A stretch of 64,000 nucleotides of DNA from Oscillibacter sp. ER4 (lineage in GTDB: Bacteria; Bacillota; Clostridia; Oscillospirales; Oscillospiraceae): contig NZ_JPJG01000014.1 in assembly GCF_000765235.1 (NCBI RefSeq), positions 49,771-113,770 of the forward strand, in the 5' to 3' direction. Under the pieces are notes generated by a model. That model was not told the origin of the DNA. It saw only the letters and a list, made by a program, of their open reading frames with translations, and made no database searches. A program made the position numbers and the translations under genes. This document shows, in pieces, positions 31,900 through 40,392 of the stretch (the stretch's first letter is position 1; each line of letters opens with the position of its first letter).

Positions 31900-33060
31900 T
31901 TACTTGCTCGCCTTCGCGGCCTTGAAGGCCTCGATCAGCATCGGGGTGACCTTGAACAGGTCGCCGCAGATGCCGTAGTCGGCGATCTCGAAGATCGGCG
32001 CGGTGTCGTTCTTGTTGACCGCGATGATGCACTCGGACTCGCTCATACCGGCCTTGTGCTGGATGGAGCCGGAGATACCGAGAGCGACGTAGACCTTCGG
32101 GTGGACGGTCTTACCGGTCTGACCGACCTGATGGTCGGCAGTGAGCCAGCCGGAGTCGATGGCAACACGGGAGCCGCCAACAACGCCGCCGAGCACATCG
32201 GCGAGCTCGTGAGCGAGCTTGATGCCGCCCTCGACGTCCTTGGAGATACCACGGCCGACGGAGACGATGTAGTCAGCGCCAACCAGGTCGACGAGCTTCT
32301 TGGCAGCCTTGACGACCTCGACGACCTCAGTCTGGAGATCGGCGGCGTCGAGCTTGACGTCGTACTTGGTGACCTTAACAGCCTTGGCCTTCGCCTCGTC
32401 GTAAGCAGCCTTCTTCATAACGCCGGGACGGACCGTCGCCATGGAGGGACGGAAGCGCGGGCAGATGATGGTAGCCATCAGGTTGCCGCCGAACGCGGGA
32501 CGGGTCATCTTCAGGTCGCGAGAGACATCGTGATCCTTACCCATGACCTTCGCGGTGGCCATGCCGTCGATCTTGGCCTCGGGCAGCGTGGAAGCGCCGC
32601 GCAGGAAGTCCTTGTAGATGGGCATGTCAACGTCGAGGTGGGTGCAGTCGGCGCAGAGACCGGTGTGCAGACGGGCTGCGCAGCGGGGGCCGAGGTCACG
32701 GCCGATGTTGGTCGCGCCGATGAGGAAGGCCTCGGGCTTCATCTCGGAGATGACGTCGCAGATGACCTTGGCATAGGCGTCGGTGGTGTAGTTCTTCAGC
32801 AGGGGGTGGTCGCAGACGATGACCTCATCAGCGCCGTAGCCGCCAATGCTCTCGGCGAGATCGCCGACATTGTCGCCGACCAGCAGACCGCAAAGCTTCA
32901 CGCCCAGCTCGTCCGCCAGCTTGCGGCCTTCGGAGATCAGCTCATAGGAGGTGGACATCATCTGGCCCTGACGCTGTTCGCAGAAGACCCATACGTTCTT
33001 GAACTCTTCGATCTTGGAGGAGTCATAGTTGGGATTAGCAAGTTTCACTTCGTTACGCAT
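31900..33060 (-). CDS. etfA: Electron transfer flavoprotein alpha subunit
   Basis: FAD-binding partner of EtfB in the butyryl-CoA dehydrogenase/ETF complex. The 386-residue protein has an N-terminal nucleotide-fold domain and the C-terminal FAD domain with VGRGISKDVEGGIKLAHELA, GWLTADHQVGQTGKTVHP, VALGISGSIQHKAGM and INKND-like AVNKNDTAPIFEIADYG. Encoded directly after etfB (18 nt) and bcd. In butyrate-forming anaerobes this complex couples crotonyl-CoA reduction by NADH to ferredoxin reduction. Length and motifs are normal. Confidence 0.95.
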   Translation of the reverse strand: MRNEVKLANPNYDSSKIEEFKNVWVFCEQRQGQMMSTSYELISEGRKLADELGVKLCGLLVGDNVGDLAESIGGYGADEVIVCDHPLLKNYTTDAYAKVICDVISEMKPEAFLIGATNIGRDLGPRCAARLHTGLCADCTHLDVDMPIYKDFLRGASTLPEAKIDGMATAKVMGKDHDVSRDLKMTRPAFGGNLMATIICPRFRPSMATVRPGVMKKAAYDEAKAKAVKVTKYDVKLDAADLQTEVVEVVKAAKKLVDLVGADYIVSVGRGISKDVEGGIKLAHELADVLGGVVGGSRVAIDSGWLTADHQVGQTGKTVHPKVYVALGISGSIQHKAGMSESECIIAVNKNDTAPIFEIADYGICGDLFKVTPMLIEAFKAAKASK

Positions 33061-33078
33061 CGTATTGATCTCCTTTCC

Positions 33079-33879
33079 TTAAATGATGTGTTTTTCGAGC
33101 AGGATACCGGCGAGCTTCTCGCAGGTAGCCATGTCGTTGCCCTCGAGCATCTGACCGGCGCCCTTCTGGGGAGGCGTGAAGGAGGTCAGGATGTTGGTCG
33201 GGGAGCCCTTGAGGCCGATGGTGGTAGCGTCGATGAGGGGGTGATCCTTCAGGGCGTTGTAGTCCAGAACGGTCATGGGCTTGGAGTAGCACTCAAACAC
33301 ACCGGAGACGCTCATGTAACGCGGAGTATTGAGCTCCTTGATGCAGGTGATCAGGCACGGAGTCTGAGCCTTGATGGTCATGTAGCCGTCCTCGAGCATG
33401 CGCTTGACGGTCAGGGTGTCGCCTTCCTTCTTCACATCGGCGGCATAGGTGATCTGGGGCAGGTGCAGCTTCTCAGCGATCTGAGGACCGACCTGAGCGG
33501 TATCACCATCGATAGCCTGACGGCCGCAGAAGACGATGTCGTCGTCATCGAGACCGATGGTGTCGAGAGCGGCGGCAAGGATCTGGGAGGTGGCGTAAGT
33601 ATCGGAACCGCCGAACTCACGGGCGGAAACGAGATAGCCGTCATCAGCGCCCATGGCCATCAGCTCGCGCAGCATACCTTCTGCCGGCGGGGGACCCATG
33701 GTGACGACGGTGACCTTGCAGCCCAGCTCATCCTTAAGCTTGAGAGCGGCCTCAACGGCGTTCATATCATCGGGGTTGATGATGGTCTGCATGGAAGCGC
33801 GGTTCAGGGTACCATCGGGATTGACGGCAACCTTACCGGAGGTATCGGGGACCTGCTTAACGCAAACAAGAATCTTCAT
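33079..33879 (-). CDS. etfB: Electron transfer flavoprotein beta subunit, bifurcating type
   Basis: A 266-residue nucleotide-binding ETF subunit. It has VCVKQVPDTSGKVAVNPDGTL at the start, NPDDMNAVEAALKLKDE, VVTMGPPPAEGMLRELMAMG and FCGRQAIDGDTAQVGPQIAE. The DGDTAQVGP loop is the one that binds NADH or FAD in electron-bifurcating ETFs rather than AMP, so a bifurcating complex with the adjacent acyl-CoA dehydrogenase is expected. It starts 19 nt after bcd and is followed by etfA. Confidence 0.95.
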   Translation of the reverse strand: MKILVCVKQVPDTSGKVAVNPDGTLNRASMQTIINPDDMNAVEAALKLKDELGCKVTVVTMGPPPAEGMLRELMAMGADDGYLVSAREFGGSDTYATSQILAAALDTIGLDDDDIVFCGRQAIDGDTAQVGPQIAEKLHLPQITYAADVKKEGDTLTVKRMLEDGYMTIKAQTPCLITCIKELNTPRYMSVSGVFECYSKPMTVLDYNALKDHPLIDATTIGLKGSPTNILTSFTPPQKGAGQMLEGNDMATCEKLAGILLEKHII

Positions 33880-33898
33880 TATATCTTTACCTCCTTTT

Positions 33899-35044
33899 TT
33901 AGTTCACACCAAGATACTTGGCAACGACCATACGCTGGACTTCGGAAGTGCCCTCGTAGATCTCGGTGATCTTGGCATCGCGCATCATGCGCTCAACGGG
34001 ATACTCACGGGTGTAGCCATAGCCGCCGAAGAGCTGAACAGCGCGGCGGGTGACGTCGGAAGCGGTCTCGGCCGCGAAGAGCTTGGCCATGGCAGCGTCC
34101 ATGGAGTAATCCTCGTGATTCTGCTTCTTCATAGCGGCAGCGTAAACGAGGTACTGGGCAGCCTGAGTGCGGGTGTGCATGTCGGCCAGCTGGAACTGGG
34201 TGTTCTGGAACTGGCTCAGGCGGCGACCAAACTGGATACGCTCCTTGGTGTACTTGACAGCCTCGTTGATGGCGCCTTCGGCAAGACCGAGAGCCTGGGA
34301 GGCGATACCGATACGGCCGCCGTCGAGGGTCTTCATGGCGATCTTGAAGCCTTCGCCTTCCTTACCGAGCAGGTTCTCCTTGGGGACGACGCAGTCTTCG
34401 AAGACGAGGTCGCAGGTAGAGCTGCCGCGGATACCCATCTTCTTCTCGTGCTTACCGGTGGAGAAGCCGGGGAAGTCCTTCTCAACGATGAAGGCGGTGA
34501 TACCGTGGTTGCCCTTGCTCTTGTCGGTCATGGCGAACACGACGAAAGTGGAGGCAACGTTACCGTTGGTGATGAAGCACTTGCTGCCGTTGAGGACGTA
34601 GTCGCCGTTCTCGTTCTTGACAGCGGTGGTCTGCTGGCCGGAGGCGTCGGTACCGGCGCCGGGCTCGGTCAGACCGAACGCGCCGATCTTGCGGCCGGAC
34701 AGAAGGTCAGGCAGATACTTCATCTTCTGCTCCTCGGTGCCGTTCTCGAAAATGGGAGCGCAGCAGAGGGAGGTGTGGGCGGAAACGATAACAGCGGTGG
34801 TGCCGCAAACCTTAGCGAGCTCCTCCACGCACATGGCATAGCTGAGAACATCGCCGCCGGCGCCGCCGTACTGCTTCGGGAAGTAAATACCCATCATGCC
34901 GAGCTTGGCCATCTTTTCGACGGTCTCCATGGGGAAGCGCTCTTCCTCATCGAGTTCCTCAGCTAAAGGCTTGACTTCATTTTCTGCAAATTCGCGATAC
35001 ATTTTGCGGACCAGCAGATGTTCTTTGGACAGATGGAAATCCAT
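33899..35044 (-). CDS. bcd: Butyryl-CoA dehydrogenase (short-chain acyl-CoA dehydrogenase)
   Basis: Reduces crotonyl-CoA to butyryl-CoA. The 381-residue flavoenzyme shows the acyl-CoA dehydrogenase order: N-terminal helical domain (FAENEVKPLAEELDEEERFP), FAD segment FGLTEPGAGTDASGQQT, KCFITNGNVASTFVVFAMT, and the C-terminal catalytic glutamate Glu364 in KITEIYEGTSEVQR. The YEGT position is typical for short-chain enzymes. The start at 35044 follows AAGGAG; a further in-frame codon at 35116 lies in the promoter. It forms a unit with etfB and etfA, transcribed from its own promoter (35115-35143) separate from crt-hbd. Confidence 0.94.
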   Translation of the reverse strand: MDFHLSKEHLLVRKMYREFAENEVKPLAEELDEEERFPMETVEKMAKLGMMGIYFPKQYGGAGGDVLSYAMCVEELAKVCGTTAVIVSAHTSLCCAPIFENGTEEQKMKYLPDLLSGRKIGAFGLTEPGAGTDASGQQTTAVKNENGDYVLNGSKCFITNGNVASTFVVFAMTDKSKGNHGITAFIVEKDFPGFSTGKHEKKMGIRGSSTCDLVFEDCVVPKENLLGKEGEGFKIAMKTLDGGRIGIASQALGLAEGAINEAVKYTKERIQFGRRLSQFQNTQFQLADMHTRTQAAQYLVYAAAMKKQNHEDYSMDAAMAKLFAAETASDVTRRAVQLFGGYGYTREYPVERMMRDAKITEIYEGTSEVQRMVVAKYLGVN

Positions 35045-35114
35045 AGTCTTTTGCTCCTTCACTATAAAAATAATTGGATTGTCTAATTTTTCACAAATCA
35101 GTTCCGTGACTCTC

Positions 35115-35143
35115 ATTATATCCTGTGCGTTTCATTTTCGCAA
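35115..35143 (-). promoter_or_regulatory. Promoter of bcd-etfB-etfA
   Basis: Minus-strand TTGCGA (35138-35143), 17-nt spacer, TATAAT (35115-35120); leader about 65 nt. Confidence 0.82.
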
Positions 35144-35268
35144 GAGGAACTATCATTCCTTTTTGGAATTCGTGCTTTTTGCCGAATTCATTAAAGTCTT
35201 TTTGACATTTCCGTTCCTTTTATGACAGTTTTCTGTCATTTTCAGGAATCCTTTCCATTCCAAAAGAG

Positions 35269-35307
35269 AAAAGGGGAGGCAGTTTTTGTAAACTGCCTCC
35301 CCTTTTT
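35269..35307 (-). terminator. Terminator of crt-hbd
   Basis: AAAAGGGGAGGCAGTTT / AAACTGCCTCCCCTTTT perfect stem, 18 nt past the hbd stop, separating crt-hbd from bcd-etf. Confidence 0.95.
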
Positions 35308-35324
35308 ATCCTTTTAGGGACGGA

Positions 35325-36164
35325 TTACTTCTTGCTGTAATCGTAGAAGCCCTTGCCGGACTTCTTGCCGAGCTGGCCACCGCGGACCATCTTCTTGAGC
35401 AGCAGAGCGGGACGATACTTCGGATCGCCGGTCTCTCTGTAGAGGACGTTCATGATGGCGAGGCACACATCCAGGCCGATGAAGTCGCCCAGGGCGAGGG
35501 GGCCCATGGGGTGGTTCGCGCCGAGCATCATGGCCTTGTCGATATCCTCGACAGAGGCAACGCCGGTCTCGACCAGGCCGATGGCCTCGTTGATCATCGG
35601 GATCAGGATCTTGTTGACGACGAAGCCCGGAGCCTCAGCGACCTCGACAGGCTCCTTGCCGATCTCCTTGGAGAGGTTGTAGATGAAGTCGAAGGTCTCC
35701 TGCGTGGTGTTGGCGCCGCGGATGACCTCAACGAGCTTCATGCTGGGCACGGGGTTGAAGAAGTGCATGCCGATGACGGCGTGCTTCAGGCCGAGGCCCA
35801 TCTCGGTGACGGACAGAGAAGAGGTGTTAGTCGCAAAGACGGTGCTCTCCTTGCACATCGCGTCGAGCTCGCCGAGGAGCTGACGCTTTGTGTCCATGTT
35901 CTCCGCCACGCACTCGATGACGAGGTCGGCGTCCGCCGCGGCAGACTTCTCCTCGACGAGGATGTTGTTCAGGATGGCGTCCTTGGCCTCTTCGGTCATC
36001 TTGCCCTTCTCGACGCGCTTCTGCAGGGAAGCGGCGAGCTTATCCTTGTGGCGCTGAGCGGAAGCGACGCTGGAAGCGTACATCAGAGCGGTGTGGCCCT
36101 TGCCCGCGAAGACCTGAGCGATGCCGCTGCCCATGGTGCCGGCGCCGAAAACTGCAACTTTCAT
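35325..36164 (-). CDS. hbd: 3-hydroxybutyryl-CoA dehydrogenase
   Basis: Reduces acetoacetyl-CoA to 3-hydroxybutyryl-CoA. The 279-residue enzyme has the NAD(P)-binding [15 protein letters not shown] (7-21), [20 protein letters not shown], the catalytic-His motif [17 protein letters not shown], and the C-terminal domain with [17 protein letters not shown] and [17 protein letters not shown]. Length matches clostridial Hbd. It lies 42 nt after crt on the same strand and is followed by a terminator. The thiolase gene (thl) of the pathway is not in this window. Confidence 0.96.
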   Translation of the reverse strand: MKVAVFGAGTMGSGIAQVFAGKGHTALMYASSVASAQRHKDKLAASLQKRVEKGKMTEEAKDAILNNILVEEKSAAADADLVIECVAENMDTKRQLLGELDAMCKESTVFATNTSSLSVTEMGLGLKHAVIGMHFFNPVPSMKLVEVIRGANTTQETFDFIYNLSKEIGKEPVEVAEAPGFVVNKILIPMINEAIGLVETGVASVEDIDKAMMLGANHPMGPLALGDFIGLDVCLAIMNVLYRETGDPKYRPALLLKKMVRGGQLGKKSGKGFYDYSKK

Positions 36165-36206
36165 TGTGTGTATCCTCCTACAATATAAATAGATAATTCT
36201 ATGGAA

Positions 36207-36983
36207 TCACTTGTTGATAAAGGGCTCGTGCTTGCGCTTTTCGAGGAAGGCGCCCATGCCCTCCTGCTGGTCGGCGCTCTGGAAGCAGGAGCCGAAGGCC
36301 TTCTCCTCGATCACGACGGCGCGGTCAATGTCGACCTGAAGGCCGTCGTTGATGGCCTGCTTGGACGCGCGCACCGCGATGGGCGCGTTGCCAGCGATCT
36401 GGCCGGCAAGCTTTTCCGCCGCGGCGTAGAGGTCAGAAAGCGGATAGACCGCGTTGACAAGGCCGATGCGGTAGGCCTCGTCCGCCTTGATGTTGCGGGC
36501 GGTGTAGATCATCTGCTTGGCCATGCCGGGGCCGACGAGGCGGGCAAGGCGCTGTGTGCCGCCAAAGCCCGGCGTGATGCCAAGGCCTGTCTCGGGCTGG
36601 CCGAAGACGGCGGTATCGGAGCAGATGCGGAAGTCGCAGCTCATCGCGAGCTCGCAGCCGCCGCCGAGGGCATAGCCGCCCACCGCCGCGATCGTCGGGA
36701 TGGGGAACGCTTCGAGCTTGCGCATGACGTCGTTGCCCTGCTTGCCGAAGGCCTCGGCCTCTTTCTTATCGAGATTCTTCATCTGCGCGATGTCCGCGCC
36801 GGCGACAAAGGACTTCTCGCCCGCGCCGCGGACTATCAGGCAGCGGATCTCGTTCAAGTCCACCGCGTCGAGCGCGGCATCGAGATCGGCGAGCACCTGA
36901 GAATTGAGCGCGTTGAGCGCCTTTTCGCGGTCAATGATGAGATAGGCAATGTTGCCCTTGGGTTCATATTTGACAAAAGACAT
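36207..36983 (-). CDS. crt: Crotonase (3-hydroxybutyryl-CoA dehydratase)
   Basis: Dehydrates 3-hydroxybutyryl-CoA to crotonyl-CoA. The 258-residue protein is a standard crotonase: FVAGADIAQMKNLDKKEA (oxyanion hole), AVGGYALGGGCELAMSCD with the first catalytic Glu, and FGQPETGLGITPGFGGTQRL with the second. The start at 36983 follows AGGAGGAG; a longer frame reaching 37040 crosses the promoter -10 box. It is first in the crt-hbd transcript. Physiological substrate length is inferred from the butyrate context. Confidence 0.94.
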   Translation of the reverse strand: MSFVKYEPKGNIAYLIIDREKALNALNSQVLADLDAALDAVDLNEIRCLIVRGAGEKSFVAGADIAQMKNLDKKEAEAFGKQGNDVMRKLEAFPIPTIAAVGGYALGGGCELAMSCDFRICSDTAVFGQPETGLGITPGFGGTQRLARLVGPGMAKQMIYTARNIKADEAYRIGLVNAVYPLSDLYAAAEKLAGQIAGNAPIAVRASKQAINDGLQVDIDRAVVIEEKAFGSCFQSADQQEGMGAFLEKRKHEPFINK

Positions 36984-37019
36984 CGTGTGTCTCCTCCTGT
37001 CTTCTTCAACTGCCCCCCT

Positions 37020-37048
37020 ATTATATGGGCGGCAAGGCATATTTGCAA
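37020..37048 (-). promoter_or_regulatory. Promoter of crt-hbd
   Basis: Minus-strand TTGCAA (37043-37048), 17-nt spacer, TATAAT (37020-37025). Confidence 0.82.
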
Positions 37049-37169
37049 GAGAAAAATCACTTTTTTCAAAAAAGTTTCACACTTTTCCGGTGTCATTGCA
37101 AGAAACGTTGCATTTTTAATGATCTTTTCTCCCAATGCAGCAACTCTTGTATAAAATTTTTAAAATGAC

Positions 37170-37198
37170 TTGTCTCTTGCACCAATTTTCGATATGAT
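37170..37198 (+). promoter_or_regulatory. Promoter of trmB
   Basis: TTGTCT (37170-37175), 17-nt spacer, TATGAT (37193-37198). Confidence 0.65.
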
Positions 37199-37231
37199 AG
37201 GCTTTAATTATAGGAAAACGAGGTTCATTCT

Positions 37232-37924
37232 ATGCGAATGCGCAAAAAGAAAAACCTGCTTCCCCGCATGGAGCGGTGCGGGGCGTATCAGATCAAGGAC
37301 CCCTACGAGCGCAAGGGCCGCTGGCACGACTTGATGCCCGAGGCGAAGGAGATCCGCGTGGAGCTCGGCTGCGGCAAGGGCCGCTTCACCGTCGAGACTG
37401 CGGCGGCGGAACCCGACGTGCTGCTCATCGCGGTCGAAAAGGTGCCCGACGCGATGGTCGTCGCAATGGAGCGCGCGGCGAAGGCAGAGCTACACAACGT
37501 CTTCTTCATCGACATCGATGCCAACCAGCTGCCTGAGATCTTCGATGCGGGTGAGGTCGACCGCATCTATGTCAACTTCTGCGACCCGTGGCCTCCCAAG
37601 CGGCAGGCCAAGCGCCGGCTGACGCACGGCAATTTCTTGAAGCTCTACCGCAAGGTGCTCAAGGACAACGGCCAAATTCATTTCAAGACCGACAACGACC
37701 CGCTGTTTGAGTGGTCGATCGAGGAGATCCCGCAGTTTGGCTTCGAACTCTCTGAGGTCACACGCGATCTGCACGCGAACGGACAGCGCGGCGTGATGAC
37801 CGACTACGAGGCCAAATTCTATGCCGAGGGCAAGAACATCAACCGCTGCGTCGCCACGATGCAGCCGTGGGAAGAACCCGAGGAAGAGGATACGCCCGAA
37901 GAGGCGGACGAAACGGCTGAATAA
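37232..37924 (+). CDS. trmB: tRNA (guanine-N7-)-methyltransferase
   Basis: Makes m7G46 in tRNA variable loops. The 230-residue protein is a Rossmann methyltransferase: SAM-binding ELGCGKGRFTVETA (about 44-57), VEKVPDAMVVAMERA, and the TrmB-specific IYVNFCDPWPPKRQAKRRLTH, with further substrate contacts in IHFKTDNDPLFEWSIEE. The C-terminal 20 residues are very acidic (EEPEEEDTPEEADETAE), beyond the normal fold. It has its own promoter and shares a two-way terminator with the vanW-like gene opposite. Confidence 0.96.
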   Translation: MRMRKKKNLLPRMERCGAYQIKDPYERKGRWHDLMPEAKEIRVELGCGKGRFTVETAAAEPDVLLIAVEKVPDAMVVAMERAAKAELHNVFFIDIDANQLPEIFDAGEVDRIYVNFCDPWPPKRQAKRRLTHGNFLKLYRKVLKDNGQIHFKTDNDPLFEWSIEEIPQFGFELSEVTRDLHANGQRGVMTDYEAKFYAEGKNINRCVATMQPWEEPEEEDTPEEADETAE

Positions 37925-37950
37925 AAGGAAGGCTTTCAGCCTTCCTTTTT
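37923..37950. terminator. Bidirectional terminator between trmB and the VanW gene
   Basis: AAAAGGAAGGCT / AGCCTTCCTTTTT with a 3-nt loop. It overlaps the last codons and stop of the opposite VanW gene. Confidence 0.92.
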
Positions 37951-38757
37951 GCTTTCTTCCAGATACGGCGAATACATCATCACCGCGTCGTTCACGGCGA
38001 CAGGCGTCTCCGCGAGCAGCTTGCCCTGCAAATCAAACGTCTGCCGGTAGAGCTCGTTGTGGCGGATGTAGCCGCCCCAGTACTGCGCGCGCATCTCGTG
38101 GTTGCGCTCGACGACCGCATAGCGCTCGGTCGGCTCGGCGCTCACGCGCCACTCGCCCTCAAGGTCTGTTTTGCCGACGCGGACGCGCATCTGATAGGTG
38201 TCCTGTGTGTCGTTGCGGATCATCAGGTCAAGATAGGGGTAAAAGCAGGTCGCACCGCTGCCGAAGGGCTGCGTGCGGTTCGCGTCGGGAAAGACGTCGT
38301 AGCCGTGGCGGTGGCGCTCGACGACCGTGAGCGGCGTGTGCAGCGTCATCCAGTAGATGAGGTTTGAGAGCTGGCAGAGCCCGCCGCCCGTCGCGGCCAG
38401 ATACCCGCCGTTGCGCAGGATCATGCCGGGCAGATACCCCTTCCCCGCTGTCGGCTTTCCGATGAGATACCAGTAGCTCATCGTTTCACCGGGGCGCAGC
38501 AAAAGCCCGTCGAGCCGCGCACAGGCGAGGCGGAGATTCGTCACCTTGTTGCGCTGGAGCTGCATGTCGACGTCCTTGAGCTTTCGCATGAGCGGCGTAT
38601 GGTGGGAAAACGCCTGATATGCTAAATCTTCCCCGCTGCGCTCGCGCGCAAAATGCTTCCGCATCGAAAGCCATCTGAGTTTTCGCTGCGCGCTAAAATA
38701 CGCGCCGCCGAGCTTCAGCCGCAAATCAGAGCGTTTTTTCGGTTCGCGGACGGTCAT
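37936..38757 (-). CDS. VanW family protein
   Basis: A 273-residue protein carrying the VanW domain: RPGETMSYWYLIGKPTAGKGY, LRNGGYLAATGGGLCQLSNLIYW and HTPLTVVERHRHGYDVFPD. VanW proteins occur in some vancomycin-resistance clusters and in many clostridia alone; their biochemical role is not established, though cell-envelope function is assumed. No signal peptide is visible, and the N-terminus is basic (REPKKRSDLRLKLGG). No other van genes are nearby, so it should not be read as a resistance marker. Confidence 0.9.
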   Translation of the reverse strand: MTVREPKKRSDLRLKLGGAYFSAQRKLRWLSMRKHFARERSGEDLAYQAFSHHTPLMRKLKDVDMQLQRNKVTNLRLACARLDGLLLRPGETMSYWYLIGKPTAGKGYLPGMILRNGGYLAATGGGLCQLSNLIYWMTLHTPLTVVERHRHGYDVFPDANRTQPFGSGATCFYPYLDLMIRNDTQDTYQMRVRVGKTDLEGEWRVSAEPTERYAVVERNHEMRAQYWGGYIRHNELYRQTFDLQGKLLAETPVAVNDAVMMYSPYLEESKKEG

Positions 38758-38824
38758 ATGCTTCCCTCCCCTGTTTTTCTGCTTTTATAGACGCAAAACG
38801 GCGGGAAAAAGTTCCAACATTTTC

Positions 38825-39286
38825 TTATTTCAGGCTCATCACGTAGATTTGACACGGGTTCCACTCGTCCCAGAGCGTCGGGAATACCTCAAACTCGCCA
38901 AAACCGAGGGCGAGATAGAAGCGGTTCGTCGCGTCGTACTCAGGGTACTTCCCCATCTGCACGGTCTTGACCTGCAAAAACGAGTAGCCAAGCTCCTTCG
39001 CCCGCTGCTTCGCTGCGGCAAAGAGTATCTTGCCGACGCCGCGGCGGTGGTATTCTTTCAGCACGCCCATGACATAGAGTTCCGCCGTATCCCTCCCCGT
39101 TTCGGCAAGGTAAAGGAAGCCGACGGCGTTCTCGCCGTCGAACGCGGCGAAAAACGGCTGCTTAACACTCTTTTCGATGTATTCCTCGCGCGCCTCTGGA
39201 ATGCCAAACCAGTCGGGCAGCGATTCTAAAATAAAGCGCGTAATGCGCCGCTTTTCATCGGGAGTCGTAATTTCTCTGATCTCCAT
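38825..39286 (-). CDS. GNAT family N-acetyltransferase
   Basis: A 153-residue single-domain acetyltransferase. The acetyl-CoA-binding signature VLKEYHRRGVGKILFAAAKQ lies at about 77-96, followed by FLQVKTVQMGKYPEYDATNRFY and LALGFGEFEVFPTLW, the usual last strands. The N-terminal ITTPDEKRRITRFILESLPDWFG is typical of GNATs acting on small molecules, but the acceptor is unknown. The start at 39286 follows GGAGAGA; an ATG 12 nt earlier is part of that ribosome site. Confidence 0.9.
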   Translation of the reverse strand: MEIREITTPDEKRRITRFILESLPDWFGIPEAREEYIEKSVKQPFFAAFDGENAVGFLYLAETGRDTAELYVMGVLKEYHRRGVGKILFAAAKQRAKELGYSFLQVKTVQMGKYPEYDATNRFYLALGFGEFEVFPTLWDEWNPCQIYVMSLK

Positions 39287-39316
39287 AGTTCTCTCCATTT
39301 TAAATATTCAGTCTGC

Positions 39317-39351
39317 AAAAAAAGCGGTATGGCCGTGCCATACCGCTTTTT
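39317..39351 (-). terminator. Terminator of the nucleoside ABC operon
   Basis: AAAAAGCGGTATGG / CCATACCGCTTTTT, 14-bp perfect stem, just past the second permease gene. Confidence 0.95.
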
Positions 39352-39360
39352 GATGTGCGT

Positions 39361-40392
39361 TTACCGCTGGCCCTTGTCGTAGGGGATGCCCTCGGCCTTG
39401 GGGGCGCGGGAGCTCTTGGACGTGAACGCCAGCACAAGCAGCGTGACGATGTAGGGCAGCATGCGGTAGAGATGGGCGCTGATGCCGATCTCGGCGAGCA
39501 TGTAGACGCCGTCGCCGTTGATGTCGATACTCGCGTAGCTCGCCGCGATGCACTTGAAGAGGCCGAACAGCAGCGAGGAGGCCGCGATATTCACGGGCTT
39601 CCAGTTGCCGAAGATCATAACGGCCAGTGCGAGGAAGCCGAAGCCCGCAACGTCGCCGTTCGAGGCGCAGTTTGCCGTTGTCAGCGCATAGACGAAGCCG
39701 CCCATGCCCGCGAGCGCGCCGGAAATGGTCGTGCCCGCGTAGCGCATCTTGTAGACGTTGATGCCCAGCGAATCCGCCGCCTGGGGATTTTCGCCGCAGG
39801 CGCGCAGGCGCAGGCCGAAGCGCGTCTTATAGAGCAGGATCGACAGGATGATGAAAAGCAGGATGCAGACGTAGGTCGCAAGGTAGACCTTGTTGACGAA
39901 CGTCTCGCCGAAAAAGCCGAGGTCGGTGTTCTTGTCGATGCCGAGCGTAGACTTTTTGATCATGAACCAGCTCGCCGCGTCGCCCGTGAGCATCTGCAGC
40001 GTATTCTGGTTGGCGATGATGCGGATGAAGAACAGCACGAGTGCGGGAGCCATCAGGTTCAGCGCCGTGCCGCCGATGGTCTGGTCAGCGCGCAGGTTGA
40101 TGGACGCAAAGCTCAGAAGCAGCGAGAACAGCGCGCCGAAGGCCGCCGCGACCAGCATCGTGAGAAGCTCCACGCCCTGAAGTGCGACCCAGTTGCCGCT
40201 CTGCTTGAGGGAGAGGATGGCGTCGCTCGTCTGCAAAATGCGCACGAACCAGACGCCGATGAACGCGCCGAAGACCATGATACCTTCGAGCGCCAGGTTG
40301 ATGATACCGCTGCGCTCGGCGAACACGCCCGCAAGCGCCACGATCATCAGAGGGACGGCATAAATGAGCGTCTGCTGAATGAGGAATGTCAT
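39361..40392 (-). CDS. BMP-type nucleoside ABC transporter permease (second subunit)
   Basis: A 343-residue inner-membrane subunit of the branched-chain permease superfamily (BPD_transp_2), about nine helices. LAGVFAERSGIINLALEGIMVFGA is the conserved first-helix motif, followed by QTIGGTALNLMAPALVLFF and RACGENPQAADSLGINVYKMRY, the loop that contacts the ATPase. This matches YufQ/NupQ of nucleoside importers. The start at 40392 overlaps the preceding permease stop (ATGA). Gene order BMP lipoprotein - ATPase - permease - permease is standard for this class. Confidence 0.92.
   Translation of the reverse strand: MTFLIQQTLIYAVPLMIVALAGVFAERSGIINLALEGIMVFGAFIGVWFVRILQTSDAILSLKQSGNWVALQGVELLTMLVAAAFGALFSLLLSFASINLRADQTIGGTALNLMAPALVLFFIRIIANQNTLQMLTGDAASWFMIKKSTLGIDKNTDLGFFGETFVNKVYLATYVCILLFIILSILLYKTRFGLRLRACGENPQAADSLGINVYKMRYAGTTISGALAGMGGFVYALTTANCASNGDVAGFGFLALAVMIFGNWKPVNIAASSLLFGLFKCIAASYASIDINGDGVYMLAEIGISAHLYRMLPYIVTLLVLAFTSKSSRAPKAEGIPYDKGQR

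Noticed and set aside
31303..33969. An 888-codon plus-strand frame across the lipoprotein and etf genes
   Set aside because: Runs antisense through two well-recognised genes and an intergenic repeat; composition is Leu/Gly/Val/Asp-biased shadow coding.
37936..38757. VanW gene as a glycopeptide-resistance locus
   Set aside because: No ligase, vanX/Y or vanS/vanR partner adjacent; VanW proteins are common in susceptible clostridia.
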